DNA of 5,903 nucleotides, from contig JALSRW010000005.1 of the NCBI GenBank assembly GCA_026984595.1, forward strand, positions 1 to 5,903, in the 5' to 3' direction. The notes beneath the pieces are model-generated. The model was given only the letters and a program-made list of their open reading frames with translations. It was not told the origin of the DNA and did not search any database. The stretch comes from Alphaproteobacteria bacterium (GTDB lineage: Bacteria; Pseudomonadota; Alphaproteobacteria; Geminicoccales; Geminicoccaceae). Below are positions 1 through 4,940 of this stretch, in pieces; the first letter of the stretch is position 1, and each line of letters starts with the position of its first letter. Made by a program: the position numbers and the translations under genes.

Positions 1-427
1 AGGCGGGACAGCTCGTGGCGACCGAGAGTTCCTCCGCCCATTCCCGCACATCGCCGCAGAAGGTGCAGCGGATCTTCGCGAGCTCACCGTGCATGTGCAC
101 CAGCCGGCGGCTTCCCGCCCGCTCGTGGAGATTGTCCACGTTCTGGGTGATCAGCAGGAAGTCGCCGGACCATTCCCGCTCGAGACGGGCGAGCGCCCGA
201 TGCGCGGCGTTGGGCCGGATCGCCGGATCGAAGAGCTGGCGGCGACGCAGGTTGTAGAACCGGTGAACCAGCTCGGGGTTCCTGGCGAAGGCCTCGGGCG
301 TCGCGACCTCCTCGATGCGGTGGCCCTCCCAGAGCCCGCCGGCACCGCGAAAGGTGGAGAGCCCGGACTCGGCGGAGATGCCGGCTCCGGTGAGAACGAC
401 GATGGATGCGTCGGGAGCGATCGCCAT
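1..427 (-). CDS. cobB: NAD-dependent protein deacylase, CobB/Sir2 class III (partial, C-terminus outside window)
   Basis: Sirtuins remove acyl groups from lysines of cytosolic proteins, using NAD+ and releasing nicotinamide and O-acyl-ADP-ribose. The 142 residues visible contain the NAD-binding GAGISAESG near residues 14-22, then TFRG, the TQNVDNLHE motif, the catalytic histidine in HMHGEL, and zinc-ligand cysteines in CTFCG with a further C-P-A at the window edge. FYNLRRRQL carries the Tyr-x-x-Arg pair that marks class III enzymes (E. coli CobB, human SIRT5), which accept succinyl- and malonyl-lysine as well as acetyl-lysine. The ATG at 427 puts GAGIS at the usual distance and has a purine-rich GAGAGAGG just upstream. 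An in-frame ATG at 463 would add 12 residues and cannot be excluded. The gene lies 95 bp downstream of the HD gene, beyond a likely terminator, so it is probably transcribed separately. Confidence 0.95.
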   Translation of the reverse strand, partial: MAIAPDASIVVLTGAGISAESGLSTFRGAGGLWEGHRIEEVATPEAFARNPELVHRFYNLRRRQLFDPAIRPNAAHRALARLEREWSGDFLLITQNVDNLHERAGSRRLVHMHGELAKIRCTFCGDVREWAEELSVATSCPA

Positions 428-483
428 GCCTCTCTCGCGCTCGGGCGCTGCGGCGAGCAGCATAGAGGGGCGACGGCACCGGG

Positions 484-514
484 AAAAGGGAGGGACGATG
501 CCACCGTCCCTCCC
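484..514 (-). terminator. Intrinsic terminator of the HD-domain gene
   Basis: A perfect 10-bp inverted repeat (arms 488-497 and 505-514, 7-nt loop) begins 8 bp after the HD-gene stop codon. Read on the minus strand, the GC-rich hairpin is followed by TTTT (487-484). The position and U-run fit rho-independent termination of the leftward transcript before cobB. The T-run is short, so read-through is possible. Confidence 0.7.
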
Positions 515-522
515 GTTCTCGC

Positions 523-1569
523 TCAGTCGATCTCGTAGGCCGAGGAATCGACCAGAATATCGTGGATCACCGCTTTCACCGCCTCCTCGGAAAAGTCCGA
601 GTCCTGGTAGATGCGGTAGAGACGGAAATCGGAGATGCGGGTGAGGACGAACCAGGCGAGCCTCGCGGCCTCGGGGGATTCGGGATCGATGCCGTTGTCG
701 GCCGCTACTTCGCGGATCCAGCGATGGGCGGATTTGCCGGCGACATAGTGGGAGAAGGACCAGCTCCCGTCACTGTATGTCGCGAAGAACCACTCCTGCC
801 GCAGCCGGGTGCGATCGATCTTCGGTGCCGGCACACCCGCATATTCGGCCGCTTCGGCGAGCGCCGCGTCGAGCCCTTCGGCCTTGCCCTCGGCATTGGT
901 GACCTCGGCATCCCACCATGGATCGAAATGCGCGGCCGCGGTCCCGAACAGAAGATCTCGCGGAGCGTCCCGCTTCAGGAGCTCGGCATAGAGGACGGCG
1001 CCATGTTCGCCCATCCAGCCCCAGCGGGCGATGCCGTCCTTGCCGCCCCAGGATGCCGGGTACCAGTCGGGCTTTCGGACCTTGCCGGTCTTTTCGTCCC
1101 AGGCGTACCAGACCTTGGCCCAGTCGTGCAGGGCGAGTTCGGCGATGACGAGATCGCGGTCGACATCGCGGACGGCCGGCACGTTTTCCATGGCCTGCAC
1201 CCAGCCGAGGGCGATCTCGATATTCTCGACGAGATGGGAAGCCAGGCCACCGGGATCGTGGTGATGCCCCGGACCACCGGTGGCGGGTGCGGTGCGCAGT
1301 GCCTCGGGCGGGGCTTCGGCGTCGAACACGGCCGATCGCGGTGCCGTCAGCATGTCCAGCACGAGGCTCCGCATCTCCGCATCCTCGATGCCGTTCAGAT
1401 AGCCCATCAGGCGATCATAGGCGGCGCTGACCCAGGCACCACTCGTCGCCATCTCGGCCGGGCTCATCGCCAGGATCTGCGCGATCCGCTCCTGCGAGAG
1501 ATCGCCGCCGATCGCCGGCGGCACCCCGGCGAACGTCAACAGGCCCAAGGCCACCACCGCTCTTTTCAT
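523..1569 (-). CDS. Exported HD-domain protein, putative metal-dependent phosphohydrolase
   Basis: This is a 348-residue protein of unknown substrate. Residues 1-21 look like a Sec signal peptide: MKRA, then a hydrophobic stretch, then A-I-G before the mature part, so the protein is predicted to be periplasmic. An HD-type metal site is suggested by HHHDPGGLASH (102-112), spaced like the first histidine region of HD proteins (GGLxxH), and by ELALHDWAK with the HD doublet at 148-149. Further candidate ligands are H189 in GEHG and H214 in AAHFDPWW. The rest is rich in Trp, Tyr and acidic residues. The ATG at 1569 is chosen because GGAGG (1576-1580) lies 6 nt upstream and the signal peptide follows directly; the reading frame stays open upstream into the glycosyltransferase gene but has no protein logic there. 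HD enzymes usually hydrolyse phosphoesters, but some HD-fold proteins are oxygenases, so the chemistry is left open. A link to the upstream polysaccharide genes is not shown. Confidence 0.85.
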   Translation of the reverse strand: MKRAVVALGLLTFAGVPPAIGGDLSQERIAQILAMSPAEMATSGAWVSAAYDRLMGYLNGIEDAEMRSLVLDMLTAPRSAVFDAEAPPEALRTAPATGGPGHHHDPGGLASHLVENIEIALGWVQAMENVPAVRDVDRDLVIAELALHDWAKVWYAWDEKTGKVRKPDWYPASWGGKDGIARWGWMGEHGAVLYAELLKRDAPRDLLFGTAAAHFDPWWDAEVTNAEGKAEGLDAALAEAAEYAGVPAPKIDRTRLRQEWFFATYSDGSWSFSHYVAGKSAHRWIREVAADNGIDPESPEAARLAWFVLTRISDFRLYRIYQDSDFSEEAVKAVIHDILVDSSAYEID

Positions 1570-1575
1570 GTTCAG

Positions 1576-1580
1576 CCTCC
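1576..1580 (-). promoter_or_regulatory. Ribosome binding site of the HD-domain gene
   Basis: GGAGG on the minus strand, 6 nt before the ATG at 1569. It fixes the start well inside a longer open frame. Confidence 0.85.
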
Positions 1581-1644
1581 ATTCGGGTTTTTTGCCGATT
1601 CCGCGCCGCTCTCCGAGGTTCCTGCGCGACGGCCCGGAACGGCC

Positions 1645-1674
1645 CTTATAGGGGCAGCGCCCCCTTCCCGTCGA
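1645..1674 (-). promoter_or_regulatory. Possible sigma-70-type promoter of the HD-domain gene
   Basis: On the minus strand TCGACG (1674-1669), an 18-nt spacer and TATAAG (1650-1645) match the -35 and -10 consensus at 4/6 and 5/6. The predicted start near 1638 gives a leader of about 70 nt. The spacer contains the dyad GGGGC-AGC-GCCCC (1651-1663). A chance match is possible in GC-rich DNA, but the AT-rich -10 stands out. Confidence 0.4.
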
Positions 1675-1706
1675 GAACCGACACGATGGGCCGGCCTCCG
1701 CCCGTC

Positions 1707-3254
1707 TCAACCCCCGAGCAGCAGCGTGCGGAGGAAGAGGGGGGAGGGAAGCCTCAGTGCTCCCTGTGCCACCGCCAGGGAAAACAGGAACATGCCGCAG
1801 GCGATCGTCATGCACCAGGAAGGCAGCCATTTCGCGAACCTGCAGTCGAGGCCCGCCGCGCACACCTCCTGACTGCAACTTCCCTTGGACCAGCACTGAT
1901 CGGAAAGATGGTACCAGGCGTGAATCTTGACCAGCGCGCCCACCCACTGGCCGTAGAGCATCAACGGCACCGTGTGGTGGCTGACGGGGTGCCCCCACAG
2001 GGCGATGGCCGTCATCTGGAGACTGCGCACCGCCAGGACCCAGCCCAGATAGAAGGGAAGATAGACGAAGGAACGGGTGAGGGTGAGCAGGGTCGTGCCC
2101 ACCAGACCGACCAGCGGCGTCCACATGGAGAGCCGCTGTTCCAAGAGGGCGTACCAGATGAAATAGCCGGTCCGGCGCGGCCCGAGCGCCAGCGCCCGTG
2201 GGTTGTTGCGCAGCGTGTTGCCGTACCATCGCCGCATCAGGGAAATGCTGACCGGAAGAAAGCCGCCGTCACGACTTTCCAGCGAATGGACGATGACGTC
2301 GGGCAGGTAGAGCATGTCCCAGCCCCGCTCCAGGAGATGGAACCAGCTACTCTTGTCGTCCCCCATCAGGAAGCGGAACTTGCCGTGACGCCAGTGGAGG
2401 ATGTGGTCGGCTTCGATACGCCGGATGAACGCCTCCTCGACGACGATCGAGGTACGGAAGACGGAAAAGCGGCCCGTGAGCGTCAGCACCTTCCAGGAAA
2501 GGGCGTGCGACTGGAACAGTACGTGCCGCTGACCGAACTTCAGGTTGAACCAGTGCTTGTACCAGCTCGAGCGCGTGTGCAGATGGGCGACCTCGTTGGT
2601 GGTCAGCGCGCCGAGCCGGGAAAACCGCGCGAAAAAGGGAATGCAGCGTCGCAACACGAAAGGCTCGAGCCAGCTATCGCCGTCCATGAACACGGTGATG
2701 CTGTCGGGCTCGTCCTCGTAACGGCGGGCGATCGCCCGCAACGCATGGCCGATGGCGATCCGCTTGCCGTGTCGCTGCCGCTGGAGAACGAGTTCCACCT
2801 TGTCGCGCACCGGATGCGCCTCGTACACCGCGGTCACGATCCGGTCGTCCTCGTCGCAACCGGTGGAAACGACCAGGGTCGCCCGGCAGGGCACGTCGAC
2901 CAGATTGGAGAGGACCGACTGGATCGTTTCGAGGGTGATCCAGGGTTCCTCACGATAGTCGAGGATCACGAAGAAGATGCGGGAGGGGTACCGCCGCTCC
3001 TCCGGCAACTCCTGGATCATCCGCTTCAGGCGCGGATAGCGGCAGCCCGCATAGATCAGTGCGCGGACATAGTTGACCGCCAGCAGGCCGTACCGCCACA
3101 GGCTGAACACACCGAGAAGGATCAGGTGCTCGCCCTTGACGTAGTAGAAATAGGGCCACATCGAGTAGAATATCAAAAGCGAAAGGGAGGAATAGGTGAC
3201 CAGCGGCGGCACCAGGGAAAGCAGCGCCTCGCGCCGCCCGAAACATCTCGTCAT
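1707..3254 (-). CDS. alg8: Alg8-like family 2 glycosyltransferase, polysaccharide synthase catalytic subunit
   Basis: Processive inner-membrane glycosyltransferase (515 aa) that would polymerise a nucleotide-sugar (GDP-mannuronate in true Alg8) in the cytoplasm and pass the chain through its own membrane channel. Two N-terminal membrane segments (about 11-34 and 42-68) precede the GT-A domain. Visible motifs are HGKR (162-165), the donor/metal-binding DGD (191-193), GDDKSSW (298-304) at the catalytic-base position, and LMRRW (339-343), which corresponds to the Q/RxxRW acceptor motif. ALALGPRR, the nearby RLSMWTPLVG and the tail pattern around SDQCWSKG are characteristic of Alg8 rather than of cellulose synthase BcsA. 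C-terminal membrane segments lie at about 377-420, 429-447 and 476-499. The tail is unusually rich in cysteine (454, 460, 465, 471, 481, 486). The start overlaps the alg44-like stop (ATGA) with no strong Shine-Dalgarno, implying translational coupling. The family call is secure; the exact sugar is inference, since cognate genes are absent from the window. Confidence 0.88.
   Translation of the reverse strand: MTRCFGRREALLSLVPPLVTYSSLSLLIFYSMWPYFYYVKGEHLILLGVFSLWRYGLLAVNYVRALIYAGCRYPRLKRMIQELPEERRYPSRIFFVILDYREEPWITLETIQSVLSNLVDVPCRATLVVSTGCDEDDRIVTAVYEAHPVRDKVELVLQRQRHGKRIAIGHALRAIARRYEDEPDSITVFMDGDSWLEPFVLRRCIPFFARFSRLGALTTNEVAHLHTRSSWYKHWFNLKFGQRHVLFQSHALSWKVLTLTGRFSVFRTSIVVEEAFIRRIEADHILHWRHGKFRFLMGDDKSSWFHLLERGWDMLYLPDVIVHSLESRDGGFLPVSISLMRRWYGNTLRNNPRALALGPRRTGYFIWYALLEQRLSMWTPLVGLVGTTLLTLTRSFVYLPFYLGWVLAVRSLQMTAIALWGHPVSHHTVPLMLYGQWVGALVKIHAWYHLSDQCWSKGSCSQEVCAAGLDCRFAKWLPSWCMTIACGMFLFSLAVAQGALRLPSPLFLRTLLLGG
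3251..3254 (-). promoter_or_regulatory. ATGA stop/start overlap coupling the two synthase genes
   Basis: The TGA of the alg44-like gene and the ATG of the alg8-like gene share four bases. No clear Shine-Dalgarno precedes the second start, so ribosomes probably terminate and reinitiate, giving matched amounts of the two subunits. Confidence 0.85.
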
Positions 3255-4642
3255 GACGCGAGATCGACATCGAAGGTCCGGATCCAGACGGTGACCCTCG
3301 TGAAAGGTTCGAGCCGGAGATCGGGATCCAGGGGTTCCAGAGTGATCAGGGTCTCGCCGAGGCTCACTTCCATGGTGGAGGTGAAGTCGATCTTCACCGG
3401 CGTGGCACCGATGCTGCGGATCCGGGCGGGAAAATGTTGGCCGGACGCCGGCACGGCGACCATCCCCTCCATGCCCGGCGCAAGATCCAGCGTGTCTTCC
3501 TGGCGGAGGCGGGCGACGATCAGGGGCGGCCCGTCGGTGGCCAGCAGCAGCACCGGCTCCTCCGGGCCGACATGGTCGCCCGGTTGCCGGGCGATCCGGT
3601 AGACACGGCCGGCCACCGGCGCCCGCACCGAGCGCGCGGCGAGTTGCAGGGCGGTCCTCTCCCGTGCCGCGCGCAACCGGATTCTTTCGCGCTCGAGCGC
3701 GAGCAGCGTGGATTCCTCGGCATCGACCGACCGGCCCCTGTTCTCGGGGGCGGCATCGATGCCGATCGTCGGCGCCTCGGCCAGGCGTCGCAGGAGCTCG
3801 AGGGGAACCGGCAACAGTCCGGCCTTGAGCCGGCGCCCGTGGACGGCCGCCGGCTCTCCCGGCCCGCCGGTCGCCCTGCGCGCGGTCCGTCCCGGCTTCC
3901 CGGTCGCGAGCCGAAGCCGTTCGTCGAGCAGGGCGATCTCGCGATCGAGCCGGGCGAGCTCGATCGTGAGCTCACGGTCGTCGAGGCGGAACAGCGGATC
4001 CCCCTTCCGCACGGGCTCGCCTTCCCGCACCCGCATCTCGGTGACGACGCCGGTGACGCCGGCGCTCACCGTGCGTACCGTCCCGAGAGCGACGCCGAGA
4101 GCTTCGACCCGATAGACGGTGTTGTAGAACAGGGTCGCCGCCAGCCCGATGATGAACAGGAGCCCGAACAACAGGGCCAGCGATCCGCGTTTCCTGAAGG
4201 CACAATGCAGTTCTTCCTGTTCGGCTTCGCTCAACACCAGGGCGTCGGCGATCGGCGAGGGAAGTTCCGGCTGCACCAGCAGAGAGACCATATCCTCGAC
4301 ATTGTCGAGCCGACCTTCGACGCCGAGTTCGATGTATTGGCGGAGGATGCGCCGATTGCGCGGCGAGAGATCGACGAAACTGAAGCGGGCCATCCTTTCG
4401 TCGCAGGCGACGACGCGCAGCCGTACCGGCAGGACGAGACTGGCCCCGCGCATCGGAATCCGCAGCCGCGCTTCCAGGGTCTCTCCCTTCGCGAGACGCA
4501 GATCTCCCGGATCGGCGATCGCCAGCCCGCCCACCGACCAGTCGTGGACGACGAAGGTCCTGCCGCCGATCTCCACGGCCATGGGCAGATCGACGCGATG
4601 GGCGCGCCGCTGGCTGTTGCTCTCACCGACGACCGACGACAT
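3251..4642 (-). CDS. alg44: Alg44-like PilZ/membrane-fusion subunit, c-di-GMP-binding co-polymerase
   Basis: Single-pass inner-membrane protein (463 aa) expected to bind c-di-GMP in the cytoplasm and activate the Alg8-like synthase, while its periplasmic part connects to export machinery. The N-terminal PilZ domain (about 10-105) keeps both ligand signatures: RRAHR at 12-16 (RxxxR) and DWSVGG at 34-39 (DxSxxG). A membrane helix (154-172) follows. The periplasmic part is HlyD-like, with biotinyl/lipoyl-type halves at about 191-222 and 338-370, helical arms around 223-246 and 309-336, and a beta-barrel-like end. Residues about 247-308 between the arms are Pro/Gly/Arg-rich, which helps explain why the protein is longer than Pseudomonas Alg44 (about 390 aa). 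The ATG at 4642 follows GGAAGGA (4656-4650) by 7 nt. This gene is first in the operon, whereas in Pseudomonas alg8 precedes alg44. A generic PilZ-HlyD protein of another polymer is the alternative. Confidence 0.85.
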   Translation of the reverse strand: MSSVVGESNSQRRAHRVDLPMAVEIGGRTFVVHDWSVGGLAIADPGDLRLAKGETLEARLRIPMRGASLVLPVRLRVVACDERMARFSFVDLSPRNRRILRQYIELGVEGRLDNVEDMVSLLVQPELPSPIADALVLSEAEQEELHCAFRKRGSLALLFGLLFIIGLAATLFYNTVYRVEALGVALGTVRTVSAGVTGVVTEMRVREGEPVRKGDPLFRLDDRELTIELARLDREIALLDERLRLATGKPGRTARRATGGPGEPAAVHGRRLKAGLLPVPLELLRRLAEAPTIGIDAAPENRGRSVDAEESTLLALERERIRLRAARERTALQLAARSVRAPVAGRVYRIARQPGDHVGPEEPVLLLATDGPPLIVARLRQEDTLDLAPGMEGMVAVPASGQHFPARIRSIGATPVKIDFTSTMEVSLGETLITLEPLDPDLRLEPFTRVTVWIRTFDVDLAS

Positions 4643-4649
4643 CCGCCAT

Positions 4650-4656
4650 TCCTTCC
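4650..4656 (-). promoter_or_regulatory. Ribosome binding site of the alg44-like gene
   Basis: GGAAGGA on the minus strand, 7 nt before the ATG at 4642. It supports this start over the nearby out-of-frame ATG at 4649. Confidence 0.75.
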
Positions 4657-4681
4657 GCGAACTTCCGGCCCGGGTTCCGTG

Positions 4682-4708
4682 GGACCGGCGGGCAGCCCGG
4701 CGGGGTCC
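4682..4708 (-). other. Possible 5'-leader hairpin of the alg44-like mRNA
   Basis: In the predicted leader RNA, GGACC (4708-4704) can pair with GGUCC (4686-4682), enclosing an inner CGGG-CUG-CCCG stem with an unpaired internal loop. It lies between the sigma-54 start and the Shine-Dalgarno. GC-rich DNA forms such stems easily, so a function is unproven. Confidence 0.35.
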
Positions 4709-4732
4709 GCCCGAAGGTTGCTACGGAGATCG

Positions 4733-4748
4733 AGCAATTCTCGTGCCA
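4733..4748 (-). promoter_or_regulatory. Sigma-54 (RpoN) -24/-12 promoter of the alg44-alg8-like operon
   Basis: On the minus strand TGGCAC (4748-4743), a 5-nt spacer GAGAA and TTGCT (4737-4733) match the sigma-54 consensus TGGCAC-R-N4-TTGCW at every specified position. The invariant GG and GC have the required spacing. The predicted transcription start is near 4722, giving a leader of about 80 nt before the ATG at 4642. Promoters of this class need an ATP-hydrolysing enhancer-binding activator, and a suitable array of dyads lies upstream at 4804-4872. Confidence 0.85.
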
Positions 4749-4803
4749 GGCGTGAAAACCACCAAAATCCCCGGGCATGCCCTCTCCGGCCCGCCCGCGG
4801 CGG

Positions 4804-4872
4804 GGCAGTTTCTGCCCACTCCCGGCATTTCCTGCCCACGGCAGCCACTGCCCGCTCGGCAAGGTTGCCCAC
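4804..4872. promoter_or_regulatory. Array of four GGCA-N4/5-TGCC dyads, candidate enhancer/operator sites
   Basis: Four near-repeats occur at 4804-4816 (GGCAGTTTCTGCC), 4824-4836 (GGCATTTCCTGCC), 4840-4852 (GGCAGCCACTGCC) and 4858-4869 (GGCAAGGTTGCC). Each has internal two-fold symmetry, and three of the four continue as CAC after TGC-C (4816, 4836 and 4869). Centres are 20, 16 and about 17 bp apart and fall at roughly -88, -108, -124 and -141 relative to the sigma-54 start. This is the usual range for upstream activator sequences bound by sigma-54 activators. The rightmost copy touches the proposed cas6 -35 box. A zero-spaced relative, GGGCATGCCC, occurs at 4773-4782. The binding protein is unknown. 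Confidence 0.6.
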
Positions 4873-4902
4873 TGGACACCGCCTTCCCCTCTATCCTATC
4901 CT
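4873..4902 (+). promoter_or_regulatory. Possible sigma-70-type promoter of cas6
   Basis: TGGACA (4873-4878), an 18-nt spacer and TATCCT (4897-4902) resemble -35 and -10 boxes. The predicted start near 4909 gives a leader of about 32 nt to the GTG at 4941. The -35 box directly follows the last GGCA/TGCC dyad. The match is moderate. Confidence 0.35.
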
Positions 4903-4916
4903 CGCTCCGGGAGCGA
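4902..4916 (+). other. Perfect dyad at the predicted cas6 transcription start
   Basis: TCGCTCC-G-GGAGCGA is an exact inverted repeat centred on 4909. It could be an operator, or, if transcribed, a 6-bp stem with a CGG loop in the cas6 leader. Confidence 0.45.
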
Positions 4917-4940
4917 AACGTCCGATCGTCAGAGCATTTC

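Noticed and set aside
1651..1663. GGGGC-AGC-GCCCC hairpin as the terminator of the alg8-like gene
   Set aside because: The stem is only 5 bp, and on the minus strand it is followed by TATAAGGG with no T-run.
1570..2229. Upstream extension of the HD-domain frame to 2229
   Set aside because: It overlaps the alg8-like gene in another frame. The ATG at 1569 has a good Shine-Dalgarno followed by a signal peptide.
1686..3602. Long plus-strand open frame (638 codons) antisense to the synthase genes; similar ones at 562-1872 and 3434-5281
   Set aside because: These mirror the minus-strand genes. Their translations are Arg/Gly/Pro-rich without domains, as expected for antisense frames in GC-rich DNA.
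4749..4772. IHF site between the dyads and the sigma-54 promoter
   Set aside because: The AT-rich patch lacks the WATCAA-N4-TTR pattern. Another bending mechanism is possible but not visible.
4804..4817. The GGCA-N5-TGCC units as additional sigma-54 promoters
   Set aside because: The GG-to-GC spacing is 8 nt rather than the required 10, and the units are symmetric.
4804..4872. CRISPR array beside cas6
   Set aside because: The repeat units are only 12-16 bp, degenerate, and spaced 16-20 bp with no unique spacers. They fit protein-binding dyads, not CRISPR repeats.
4752..4940. N-terminal extension of Cas6 from the in-frame GTG at 4752
   Set aside because: The added 63 residues do not resemble the family, whose first strand begins just after 4941. 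The stretch also contains the dyad array and the sigma-70-like boxes.
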